From assembly GCA_905214325.1 (NCBI GenBank), contig CAJMLT010000015.1, positions 1 through 31,913 on the forward strand: a DNA stretch of 31,913 nucleotides. The letters run 5' to 3'. Origin of the DNA: an uncultured bacterium. GTDB lineage: Bacteria; Actinomycetota; Coriobacteriia; Coriobacteriales; Eggerthellaceae. Within the stretch, counting starts at the first letter, position 1, and each line of letters begins with the position of its first letter. Below, in pieces: positions 23,381-31,011 of the stretch. Under the pieces are notes generated by a model. It was given only the letters and a program-made list of their open reading frames with translations. It was not told the DNA's origin and ran no database searches. The position numbers and the translations under genes were made by a program.

Positions 23381-23415
23381 AGAAACCGGCTTCGCCTCTT
23401 CGCACTCGGCGAAGG

Positions 23416-23778
23416 TCAAAGCAGCGCCTCTTCCCATTCGGCTTCCTTGAAGCCGATGAGGATGAAATCATCCCCGATGATGAGAGGGCGTTTCACCAGC
23501 ATACCATCACCGGCTAGAAGAGCGTAGGCCTGCTCATCGGTCATGCCGGCGTCGAATCGCGCTTTGATGTTTTGCTGCCGATACACCATGCCACTGGTGT
23601 TGAAGAAACGCTTGATCGGCAACGAGCTTCTTCTGTGCCAAAGAGCGATCTCCTTTTCGGTGGGATTATCTTCGACGATATGACGATCCTCGTAGACAAC
23701 CCCGTGCTCATCAAGCCATCGACGCGCCTTCTTGCATGTTGAGCACCGCGGATATTCGAGAAACACTACCGTAGACAT
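23416..23778 (-). CDS. Spx/ArsC-family thioredoxin-fold protein
   Basis: The 120-residue protein has the ArsC/Spx/YffB fold. Seen: the N-terminal redox motif YPRCSTCKKARRWLDEHG (C12, C15), the family middle PIKRFFNTSGMVYRQQ, and the end VKRPLIIGDDFILIGF with the RP cis-proline region. Two cysteines in CxxC resemble Spx-type regulators. However, the length and generic sequence do not separate a regulator from a reductase, and I do not claim arsenate reduction. It is 12 bases after nudC, with the ribosome binding site overlapping the nudC stop, so it forms a two-gene operon. Confidence 0.85.
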   Translation of the reverse strand: MSTVVFLEYPRCSTCKKARRWLDEHGVVYEDRHIVEDNPTEKEIALWHRRSSLPIKRFFNTSGMVYRQQNIKARFDAGMTDEQAYALLAGDGMLVKRPLIIGDDFILIGFKEAEWEEALL

Positions 23779-23790
23779 TCGCCTATCCTT

Positions 23791-24666
23791 TCAGTCGGAA
23801 ACGACGGGGTAATGGGAATCCTGCCCCAATCGCAAAACGCGCATCATATCACGGGTCAAACTGTAGTCGGAATCCTCCTGCGGAAGATCTTTCCGATCGA
23901 GCCACTGAGCGAATTCCAGCTCATGTTCATCGAGAATGATTTCGTCATCGCCATCGAGGTCGCAGAAAAAGCCCATAAGCAAGGAGGATGAAAAAGGCCA
24001 TGGTTGGCTTTTGTAATACCGTAGATTCTTGACCTTCAGGCCCACTTCCTCCATCACTTCGCGATGCACCGTTTCCTCGATGGTCTCCCCCGCTTCCGCG
24101 AAGCCGGCGATGAGGGCAAAACGCTTGTACTCCCGCTGCGCATAACGCGAAACCAACACCTTGTCGCCGTGGGTTATACCGACGATGACCGCGGGAAAAA
24201 GTTTTGGGAATTCCAGGGCTCCGCATTCGGGACAGCGCATCATGCGCTCGTCTAGATCGTGAACGAGCGGTGTCGCGCAGCGCCCACAATACCGACGCGT
24301 CTCGTACCAATTCCAATACTGATAGCCCACGATACCGGCGAACACGCGATGATCGGGTACGAAATGGTGCAGCTCATTGGTGGGGACGAAAGACCATAGG
24401 TCATCGGCGAGAACATCGTCGAGCAACGAAGCGGAAATGTCGGCGAAGAAATAAGCATCCGTCCCAACGGTGAATAGAAAAACGCAGCGCGGCGTCTTCC
24501 CTTCCACGATGATACCGAGATCCGAAAACGAGGGAAATGAGATCTCGTCCCCTTCCCGACACACCAAAACGCTTTCCCCCCGATAGATGAGAATCCTGTC
24601 CTCGGGCTCAGGGTCGACAAGGGCGAAATCATTGCTGTAGTGATACGGTTCGATATCTTGAAACAT
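23791..24666 (-). CDS. nudC: NAD+/NADH pyrophosphatase NudC (RNA deNADding-type Nudix hydrolase)
   Basis: The 291-residue protein has the full NudC layout: an N-terminal domain, a zinc ribbon (C127, C130, C145, C148), then a Nudix box at 188-210 (G188, E194, R202, E203, E206, E207, G209) and the diagnostic SQPWPF at 220-225. The family hydrolyses NAD(H) to NMN(H) and AMP and can remove NAD caps from RNA in E. coli. It starts 67 bases beyond the rplW terminator, and I see no strong promoter in that gap. Confidence 0.95.
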   Translation of the reverse strand: MFQDIEPYHYSNDFALVDPEPEDRILIYRGESVLVCREGDEISFPSFSDLGIIVEGKTPRCVFLFTVGTDAYFFADISASLLDDVLADDLWSFVPTNELHHFVPDHRVFAGIVGYQYWNWYETRRYCGRCATPLVHDLDERMMRCPECGALEFPKLFPAVIVGITHGDKVLVSRYAQREYKRFALIAGFAEAGETIEETVHREVMEEVGLKVKNLRYYKSQPWPFSSSLLMGFFCDLDGDDEIILDEHELEFAQWLDRKDLPQEDSDYSLTRDMMRVLRLGQDSHYPVVSD

Positions 24667-24732
24667 CTCAGGCCACCTTTTCCTTCATTGGAACAATCAT
24701 CCCACAAAAGACGGACAACACATCAAAGGGCA

Positions 24733-24768
24733 TAAAAATACCCCCTCAACATAAAGCTGAGGGGGTAT
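24733..24768 (-). terminator. Intrinsic terminator after rplW
   Basis: Minus strand ATACCCCCTCAGC and GTTGAGGGGGTAT form a near-perfect 13-bp stem with a short TTTAT loop, followed by TTTTT. It cleanly ends the rpsL-to-rplW transcript before nudC. Confidence 0.93.
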
Positions 24769-24794
24769 GGAATCGCATCGTATGACGAAAGCGA

Positions 24795-25079
24795 TTACTG
24801 AGCGAAAATCTCGATGCTCTCACCTTCGGCAACGGTGACCATAGCCTTTTTCCAGGTACGGGTCTTACCGAGCTGATAGCGAACGCGCTTGGGCTTCGCC
24901 TTCACGTTCAGGGTATTCACCTTGATGACCGTCACGTTGAAAATCTCTTCGATAGCCTGAGCGATCTCAACCTTGTTCGCCGACTTAGCGACCTCGAACG
25001 TATAGACGTTCTCCTCCATCATGTCGTAGGTGTGCTCCGAAATGATCGGGCGAATGATTACCTCGCGGGGATCCTTCAT
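24795..25079 (-). CDS. rplW: 50S ribosomal protein L23
   Basis: The 94-residue L23 surrounds the tunnel exit and docks SRP and trigger factor. Seen: VIIRPIISEHTYDMMEENVYTFEV, then VNTLNVKAKPKRVRY. The ATG overlaps the rplD stop by one base. Normally rplB follows within a few bases. Here a terminator and an unrelated four-gene block follow. Confidence 0.97.
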   Translation of the reverse strand: MKDPREVIIRPIISEHTYDMMEENVYTFEVAKSANKVEIAQAIEEIFNVTVIKVNTLNVKAKPKRVRYQLGKTRTWKKAMVTVAEGESIEIFAQ

Positions 25080-25702
25080 TATGCAAGCACCTCCTCGATG
25101 CGTTCGAGGGCGGCACTCGTGAAGACGAGAGCCTTGTTGTCAATGAAGTCGTAGGTGTTGGCCTCGGAAACCGGGATAACACGCACAGTGGGGATATTGC
25201 GGAACGACAGATAGGTATTCACATCGTCGTCGGCGATCACCAGCGTGATACGACCTTCAAGGCTCAAGCTCTTCAGAATCTCGGATGCCGTCTTGGTCGA
25301 AGGCTTCTCGAAGGAGAAGGACTCCACGACGATCAGCTCACCGTCATTGAGCTTGGCGCTCAAAGCGGAACGCATGGCGAGTTTCACGACTTTGCCGGGA
25401 ACCTTGAATGCATAGGAGCGGGGGTGGGGACCGAACACGGTGCCACCGCCAGCCCATTGAGGAGCGCGGATCGTACCCTGACGAGCGCGACCAGTACCCT
25501 TCTGCCTCCAAGGCTTCTTGCCGCCACCACGAACCTGACCTCGGGTCAGGGTGTCGTGGGTGCCTGCGCGCCTTGCAGCACGCTGGGCGCGAACCACTTC
25601 ATGCATAGCATGCATGTTAGGTTCGATACCAAAAACCGCAGCGGAAAGTTCGGTATCATTAACCTTCTTACCGCTCGGGTTTTTTACTTCAATAGTTGCC
25701 AT
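25079..25702 (-). CDS. rplD: 50S ribosomal protein L4
   Basis: The 207-residue L4 starts MATIEVKNPSGKKV (ATG at 25702). Its tunnel loop RGGGKKPWRQKGTGRARQG (about 60-80) is intact, followed by GGGTVFGPHPRSYAFK. In E. coli L4 also represses the S10 operon. The TTG two codons upstream is closer to GGAG, but the ATG gives the family N-terminus. Confidence 0.96.
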   Translation of the reverse strand: MATIEVKNPSGKKVNDTELSAAVFGIEPNMHAMHEVVRAQRAARRAGTHDTLTRGQVRGGGKKPWRQKGTGRARQGTIRAPQWAGGGTVFGPHPRSYAFKVPGKVVKLAMRSALSAKLNDGELIVVESFSFEKPSTKTASEILKSLSLEGRITLVIADDDVNTYLSFRNIPTVRVIPVSEANTYDFIDNKALVFTSAALERIEEVLA

Positions 25703-25727
25703 AATCAATTAACTCCTTCGTATCGTA

Positions 25728-26348
25728 TTAGACCATACGAATGCGAACCACGCCGTTTTTGCCGCCGGGGACAGCACCCTTCAGCATAATGAGGTTCATG
25801 TCTTCGTCTATGCGGATAACTTCGAGGTTCTTAGTGGTGACCGTATCGCAGCCCATGTGGCCAGGAAGACGGACGCCCTTGAATACTCGAGAGGGAGAAG
25901 CACACTGGCCGACAGAGCCGGGAGCGCGATGGAAATGCGCACCGTGTCCACCAGGGCCACCTCCGAAATTGTAGCGACGCATAACGCCTGCGAAACCCTT
26001 ACCCTTAGAGGTACCGGTGACATCGACGCGCTTCACTTCAGCAAACTGAGCAACAGTCACTTCATCGCCGACCGCATGATCTGCGGCTGCATCGACGCGA
26101 ACCTCGCGAAGATGACGAACGGGTTCGAGACCCAACTTGGCGAAATGACCTGCCATAGGTTTGTTGACATTTTTCTCCTTGATGGAGCCGAAGCCCAACT
26201 GAACCGCTTCGTAACCGTCGGTTTCAGCAGTCTTCACTTGGCATACCTTGTTGGGGGCAGCCTGGATTACCGTAACGGGAATGACCTTTCCGTCTTCATC
26301 GAAGATCTGAGTCATACCGATCTTGGTACCGTAGATAGCGTTAATCAT
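25728..26348 (-). CDS. rplC: 50S ribosomal protein L3
   Basis: The 206-residue L3 starts with GTKIGMTQIFDEDGKVIPVT. The central extension FGGGPGGHGAHFHRAPGSVG reaches the peptidyl-transferase centre. It ends with VPGGKNGVVRIRMV. The gap to rpsJ is 17 bases. Confidence 0.97.
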   Translation of the reverse strand: MINAIYGTKIGMTQIFDEDGKVIPVTVIQAAPNKVCQVKTAETDGYEAVQLGFGSIKEKNVNKPMAGHFAKLGLEPVRHLREVRVDAAADHAVGDEVTVAQFAEVKRVDVTGTSKGKGFAGVMRRYNFGGGPGGHGAHFHRAPGSVGQCASPSRVFKGVRLPGHMGCDTVTTKNLEVIRIDEDMNLIMLKGAVPGGKNGVVRIRMV

Positions 26349-26365
26349 AATCAGTTCACACTCCC

Positions 26366-26674
26366 CTACAGCTTGATCTCGATATCGACGCCAGCGGGAA
26401 GATCGAGGCGCATCAGGGAATCGACCGTTGAAGGGGTCGGATCCAGAATGTCGATCAGACGCTTATGCGTACGCATTTCGAATTGTTCACGTGAGTCCTT
26501 GTTGACATGCGGACCTTTAACGACGCAATAGAGATTGCGCTCGGTCGGCAGTGGGATAGGACCGGAAACCTTGGCACCCGTCTTCTGTGCGGTATCGACG
26601 ATGAGCTTCGTGGACTGATCCACGATTTCATGATCGTAACCCTTCAAGCGGATGCGGATATTCTCTTTAGCCAC
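26366..26674 (-). CDS. rpsJ: 30S ribosomal protein S10
   Basis: The 102-residue S10 (NusE) has RIRLKGYDHEIVDQSTKLIV, then PLPTERNLYCVVKGPHVNKD and REQFEMRTHKRLIDILDPT. Besides its 30S role it joins antitermination complexes. The start is GTG (26672-26674) with GGAGG 8 bases upstream. It lies 46 bases after fusA with no tuf gene between. Confidence 0.97.
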   Translation of the reverse strand: MAKENIRIRLKGYDHEIVDQSTKLIVDTAQKTGAKVSGPIPLPTERNLYCVVKGPHVNKDSREQFEMRTHKRLIDILDPTPSTVDSLMRLDLPAGVDIEIKL

Positions 26675-26703
26675 TTATAAAACCTCCATTATGCACGGTG
26701 GAT

Positions 26704-26726
26704 GCTCAAGCCCCTCGGGCTTAAGC
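26704..26726 (-). other. Hairpin over the fusA stop codon
   Basis: Minus strand GCTTAAGCCC and GGGCTTGAGC form a 10-bp stem with one G-U pair and a 3-base loop. The fusA TAA is inside the stem, and no U-tract follows. It probably trims or partly attenuates the transcript before rpsJ. Confidence 0.6.
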
Positions 26727-28823
26727 ATTACCACCAGCCTTGCTGATAATCTCGTCTGCAACATTCTTGGGGACCGGCTCATAGGAGTCGAACTGCATCG
26801 TGTAAACGGCGCGGCCCTGAGTACCGGAACGAAGGTCGGTTGCATAACCAAACATTTCGCTCAAGGGAACGAGTGCCTTGATGGTCTTAGCGTTACCGCG
26901 ATCGCCCATACCCTGAATCTGACCACGACGCGAGCTCAAGTTACCCATGACATCGCCCATGTATTCTTCGGGGGTTTCCACCTCGACTGCCATCATGGGC
27001 TCGAGGATGACGGGATTCGACTTCCTCAAAGCATCTTTGATGGCCATGGAACCGGCAATCTTGAATGCCGCCTCGGAGGAGTCGACATCGTGGTAGGAAC
27101 CATCGACGAGCTCGACCTTGATATCGACGACGGGATAGCCCGCGAGAATACCGGAATTGATAGCTTCCTGAATACCCTTGTCGACCGGAGTGATGTATTC
27201 CTTGGGAATGACACCGCCGACGATCTTGTTTTCGAATTCGTAGCCCTTACCCGCTTCCTGAGGAATGAGGTTGATGACCGCATGGCCATACTGACCACGA
27301 CCACCGGACTGACGGACGAACTTACCTTCGGCACCCTCAACGGCCTTGGTGGCGGTTTCACGATAGGCAACCTGGGGTTTACCGACATTCGCTTCGACCT
27401 TGAATTCGCGCAGAAGACGGTCGACGATGATTTCCAGATGCAACTCGCCCATGCCGGCGATGATGGTCTGACCCGTTTCCTGATTGGTGGAAACGCGGAA
27501 GGTCGGATCCTCTTCGGCGAGCTTCTGCAAGGCGATGCCCATCTTATCCTGCTCGGCCTTGGTCTTGGGCTCGACCGCGATATCGATAACGGGATCGGCG
27601 AAGTCCATGGACTCGAGAATAATGGGGGCATCCTCAGCGCAGAGCGTATCTCCGGTGGAGGTGTCCTTCAAACCAACGACGGCAACGATGTCGCCAGCGG
27701 CGCATTCGTCGATATCGACACGGTTGTTGGAGTGCATCTGAAGCAGACGACCAACGCGTTCCTTCTTGCCCTTGGAGGCATTGAGAACGTAGGAGCCCGA
27801 TTCGAGAGCGCCGGAGTAAACACGCAGATAGGTGAGCTTGCCGACGAAGGGGTCGGTCATGATCTTGAACGCCAGAGACGAGAAGGGGGCCTTCACGTCA
27901 GCGGGACGCTCGTCTTCCTCGCCCGTGTCCGGGTTGGTACCCTTGATAGCGGGAACATCGAGAGGGCTGGGCATATAATCGACAACGGCGTCGAGAAGCT
28001 CCTGAACGCCCTTGTTCTTGTAAGCGGAACCCACGAAAACGGGATTGAGCTTACAGGCGACAACACCCGCGCGGATGGCAGCCTTGAACTCGTCGACGGA
28101 AACCGGCTCCTCCATGAGAACCTTTTCCATGACGGTGTCATCACAGTCGGCTGCAGCCTCGAGAAGTTCCTGATAGCGAAGTTCGGCCTCTTCGGCGAAC
28201 TCGGCGGGAATGGCATCCATGGGTTCGGGGTACGTCATACCCTTGTCGTCGGCCTTGAAGTCCCATGCGGTCATGGTAACCAGATCGATGACACCCCAGA
28301 AGTCGTCTTCAGCACCCATGGGAAGCTGAGCGGCAACGGCAGGAGCGCCGAGACGATCCCTCATGGTTTCGATGGCGTGGAAGAAGTCGGCACCGACGCG
28401 GTCGTACTTGTTGATGAAGGCGATACGGGGAACACCGTAGCGTTCGGCTTGGCGCCATACCGTTTCGGACTGGGGCTGAACACCGGCAACGGCGTCGAAC
28501 ACCGCAACCGAACCGTCGAGAACGCGCAAAGAACGCTCGACTTCGGCGGTGAAGTCAACGTGACCGGGGGTGTCGATGATCTGGAAACGATATTCCGTAC
28601 CATCCTTCTCCCAGAAACACGTCGTGGCGGCGGCGGTGATGGTTACACCACGTTCCTGCTCCTGGACCATCCAGTCCATGGTGGCAGCACCATCGTGCAC
28701 CTCGCCGATCTTATGGGTTTTACCCGTGTAGTACAGGATGCGCTCGGTAGTGGTGGTCTTGCCAGCATCGATGTGGGCCATGATACCGATATTGCGCGTT
28801 TCCTTGAGATTAGATTTTGCCAT
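26721..28823 (-). CDS. fusA: Elongation factor G
   Basis: The 700-residue translocation GTPase has domain G motifs AHIDAGKT (16-23), RGVTI in switch I, DTPGH (84-88) and NKYD (138-141). Domains II to V follow at expected lengths, including GMGELHLEIIVDRL and the late SSRRGQIQGM. It lies 20 bases after rpsG. tuf, which usually follows fusA, is absent. Confidence 0.97.
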   Translation of the reverse strand: MAKSNLKETRNIGIMAHIDAGKTTTTERILYYTGKTHKIGEVHDGAATMDWMVQEQERGVTITAAATTCFWEKDGTEYRFQIIDTPGHVDFTAEVERSLRVLDGSVAVFDAVAGVQPQSETVWRQAERYGVPRIAFINKYDRVGADFFHAIETMRDRLGAPAVAAQLPMGAEDDFWGVIDLVTMTAWDFKADDKGMTYPEPMDAIPAEFAEEAELRYQELLEAAADCDDTVMEKVLMEEPVSVDEFKAAIRAGVVACKLNPVFVGSAYKNKGVQELLDAVVDYMPSPLDVPAIKGTNPDTGEEDERPADVKAPFSSLAFKIMTDPFVGKLTYLRVYSGALESGSYVLNASKGKKERVGRLLQMHSNNRVDIDECAAGDIVAVVGLKDTSTGDTLCAEDAPIILESMDFADPVIDIAVEPKTKAEQDKMGIALQKLAEEDPTFRVSTNQETGQTIIAGMGELHLEIIVDRLLREFKVEANVGKPQVAYRETATKAVEGAEGKFVRQSGGRGQYGHAVINLIPQEAGKGYEFENKIVGGVIPKEYITPVDKGIQEAINSGILAGYPVVDIKVELVDGSYHDVDSSEAAFKIAGSMAIKDALRKSNPVILEPMMAVEVETPEEYMGDVMGNLSSRRGQIQGMGDRGNAKTIKALVPLSEMFGYATDLRSGTQGRAVYTMQFDSYEPVPKNVADEIISKAGGNA

Positions 28824-28843
28824 GTTCTTGCTCTACCGCCCTT

Positions 28844-29314
28844 CTACCAGCGATAGTGCGAGAATGCACGGTTGGATTCGGCCATTTTGTAGAGATCCTC
28901 GCGCTTCTTGATGGAAGCACCGGTGTTCTCCGCGGCATCCATGATTTCCCCGGCGAGACGCTGCTGCATCGTATTTTCTTTACGAGCACGGGAGAAGTCA
29001 ACCATCCAACGGATGGCGAGCGTGGTGGCACGACGGGAGTTGACCTCCATGGGGACCTGATAGGTGGCACCGCCGACACGCTTGGGCTTTACCTCGAGCG
29101 TAGGGCGAATGTTGTCCATAGCCTTTTTGAAGACGGACAGGGCATCCTGACCGGTCTTCTCGGCGACGATATCGAAGGCACCGTAGACGATACCCTCCGC
29201 AACGGACTTCTTACCATCAAGCAGAACTTTGTTGATCAGCTGCGTGACCAAGCGGTTGTTGTACCGAGCGTCCGGTTGCACTTCGCGGCGGACTGCTGCT
29301 GCACGACGCGGCAT
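28844..29314 (-). CDS. rpsG: 30S ribosomal protein S7
   Basis: The 156-residue S7 begins at the ATG at 29314 (MPRRAAAVRREVQPDARY) with AAAGGAAG four bases upstream; the frame runs five codons further but that start is not supported. Seen: LINKVLLDGKKSVAEGIVYG and GATYQVPMEVNSRRATTLA. It ends AFSHYRW. It nucleates the 30S head. Confidence 0.97.
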   Translation of the reverse strand: MPRRAAAVRREVQPDARYNNRLVTQLINKVLLDGKKSVAEGIVYGAFDIVAEKTGQDALSVFKKAMDNIRPTLEVKPKRVGGATYQVPMEVNSRRATTLAIRWMVDFSRARKENTMQQRLAGEIMDAAENTGASIKKREDLYKMAESNRAFSHYRW

Positions 29315-29364
29315 ATAACTTCCTTTCAATAAAGCAGGCGTTCGAAACGACTGCAGACTCTTAC

Positions 29365-29739
29365 TTATTTCTTGGGCTTCTTGGCGCCGTAGCGGCTACG
29401 GGCCTGAGCACGATTGTCGACCGCAGCGCAGTCGAGCGCAGCACGGATGACCTTATAACGAACACCGGGGAGGTCCTTCACACGACCGCCACGGATGAGA
29501 ACCATGGAGTGCTCCTGCAGGTTGTGGCCGATGCCGGGAATGTAGGCGGTGACCTCCATACCGTTGACGAGACGCACACGGGCGACCTTACGAAGAGCCG
29601 AGTTCGGCTTCTTCGGGGTGGTGGTGTAAACGCGCGTGCAAACACCACGCTTCTGAGGATTACCTTTGAGTGCCGGGGTCTTTTTCTTTTCGACCGACTT
29701 GGCGCGGCCCTTACGGACCAGCTGGTTAATAGTAGGCAA
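29365..29739 (-). CDS. rpsL: 30S ribosomal protein S12
   Basis: The 124-residue S12 starts at a TTG (29737-29739), giving MPTINQLVRKGR, the universal N-terminus and the standard length; GGAG lies 8 bases upstream. The decoding loop TTTPKKPNSALRKVARVRL has lysine at position 43, the usual streptomycin-sensitive form. It is the first gene of the str operon. Confidence 0.97.
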   Translation of the reverse strand: MPTINQLVRKGRAKSVEKKKTPALKGNPQKRGVCTRVYTTTPKKPNSALRKVARVRLVNGMEVTAYIPGIGHNLQEHSMVLIRGGRVKDLPGVRYKVIRAALDCAAVDNRAQARSRYGAKKPKK

Positions 29740-29783
29740 GACTTCAACTCCTATCTTTTTCGAACATGCCTTTGCTTGTTTTC

Positions 29784-29818
29784 TGTGCGTTCTGCAGTTA
29801 CGCACGCGAAAACGCACA
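29784..29818 (-). promoter_or_regulatory. Hairpin in the rpsL leader
   Basis: Minus strand TGTGCGTT and AACGCACA form a perfect 8-bp stem around a 19-base loop, in the leader between the promoter and the rpsL ribosome binding site. Possible feedback or stability element; no known class is recognised. Confidence 0.45.
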
Positions 29819-29841
29819 TCTCACACGAGACGCGGAGGAGA

Positions 29842-29870
29842 ACTTTAACACCGGTCATATACCTTGTCAA
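29842..29870 (-). promoter_or_regulatory. Promoter of the str operon (rpsL)
   Basis: A perfect -35 TTGACA (29865-29870), a 17-base spacer and TAAAGT (29842-29847; 4 of 6). The start would fall near 29835, giving a leader of about 96 bases. Confidence 0.7.
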
Positions 29871-29873
29871 ACG

Positions 29874-29896
29874 CCACGCATCCGGGCGTGTCCATA
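29874..29896 (-). repeat. 23-nt element shared with the rplB leader (copy 2)
   Basis: Minus strand TATGGACACGCCCGG followed by ATGCGTGG. It lies 3 bases upstream of the -35 box of the rpsL promoter, whereas copy 1 lies downstream of its promoter. TTGCGTC stands 3 bases upstream of it. Inside it, CACGC and GCGTG form a perfect 5-bp inverted repeat. The remaining 29897-30009 shows no gene. Confidence 0.6.
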
Positions 29897-30009
29897 GGCG
29901 ACGCAAGAAGATAAAGGCTGGTAGAGACCACAGATGTTCCCAACTCCCGCGAGAAACGGGAACCGTCCTTCATTTTATCGGCATATTTAATCGATAGAAG
30001 TCGGTTTTT

Positions 30010-30040
30010 TTGCCCATTTACCTTCATAAGTGTGTAGAAT
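30010..30040 (+). promoter_or_regulatory. Candidate panB promoter
   Basis: TTGCCC (30010-30015; 4 of 6), a long 19-base spacer and TAGAAT (30035-30040; 5 of 6). The leader to panB would be about 75 bases. The spacer is longer than ideal. Confidence 0.4.
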
Positions 30041-30123
30041 GGGAGCACTTTAGAGCAGGAAGCTGAAGATAGTTTCATAACGCTAAACAACGTTTCACTA
30101 CGTCGCCAAGGGAGAAGAGTGAC

Positions 30124-30951
30124 ATGAAAAACAGCGTTGCCACGTTTCTGGAAATGAAGGAAGCGGGCACCAAGATCTCGATGCTGACCGCCTATGATTA
30201 CTCGACGGCCAAGATCATCGATCAAGCCGGGGTCAATTCCATATTGGTGGGAGACTCACTCGGCAACGTCATCTTAGGATATGAAGACACCCTATCCGTA
30301 ACCATGGAAGACATGATCCACCACACCGCCGCCGTTTCACGCGGAGTCGAAAACGCGCTCGTCATCGCCGACATGCCGTTCATGTCCTACCAACAATCCA
30401 CCTACGATGCCCTCGTCAATGCGGGCCGCCTCATGAAAGAAGGCCGCGCGAATGCGGTCAAGCTCGAAGGCGGTGCTTCGGTGGCAAAACAGATTCGCGC
30501 CATCGTCGATGCCGGCATTCCGGTATGCGCCCATATCGGGTTGACTCCTCAGTCCATCAACGCCTTCGGCGGTTTCAAGGTTCAGGGGAAGAGCGTCGAT
30601 GCAGCTAAGAAGCTCATCGAAGATGCCCATATCGTCGAAGAGGCCGGCGCTTTTGCGGTGGTACTGGAATGCGTCCCCGCCAAACTGGCCGAAATCGTAA
30701 GCAAGGAACTCTCCATCCCCACCATCGGCATCGGAGCCGGCGCAGGCTGCGACGGCCAGGTTCTTGTCTATCAGGACATGCTGGCCCTGTTCTCCGATTT
30801 CAAACCGAAGTTCGTCAAGCACTTCGCCAATCTGGGGGCGGCCATGAGCGAAGCTTTCACCTCCTACGATCGGGAGGTCAAGGCGGGAACCTTCCCCGCG
30901 GCGGAACATTCCTTCTCCATCAGCGACGACATTCTGGAAAAACTCTACTGA
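30124..30951 (+). CDS. panB: 3-methyl-2-oxobutanoate hydroxymethyltransferase (PanB)
   Basis: The 275-residue enzyme adds a hydroxymethyl group from methylene-tetrahydrofolate to 2-oxoisovalerate, giving ketopantoate. Seen: MLTAYDYSTAK (20-30), VGDSLGNV with metal-ligand D44, IADMPFMSY with D83, VKLEGG, and GIPVCAHIGLTPQS. It starts at an ATG with GGGAGAAG upstream. panC follows after 60 bases. The ketopantoate reductase (panE or ilvC) is not in the window. Confidence 0.97.
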   Translation: MKNSVATFLEMKEAGTKISMLTAYDYSTAKIIDQAGVNSILVGDSLGNVILGYEDTLSVTMEDMIHHTAAVSRGVENALVIADMPFMSYQQSTYDALVNAGRLMKEGRANAVKLEGGASVAKQIRAIVDAGIPVCAHIGLTPQSINAFGGFKVQGKSVDAAKKLIEDAHIVEEAGAFAVVLECVPAKLAEIVSKELSIPTIGIGAGAGCDGQVLVYQDMLALFSDFKPKFVKHFANLGAAMSEAFTSYDREVKAGTFPAAEHSFSISDDILEKLY

Positions 30952-31011
30952 TCGGACATCCACGTCCGTCACGACGACGAAACAGTAATCGAGAGAGTTA
31001 TGGGAGTAACC

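Noticed and set aside
23390..23414. 7-bp inverted repeat between convergent sstT and the Spx-like gene as a terminator
   Set aside because: No U-tract on either strand and an 11-base loop; too weak to call.
26652..28856. Open frame of more than 700 codons opposite fusA
   Set aside because: It is the antisense shadow of a highly biased gene, with no ribosome binding site and no recognisable protein.
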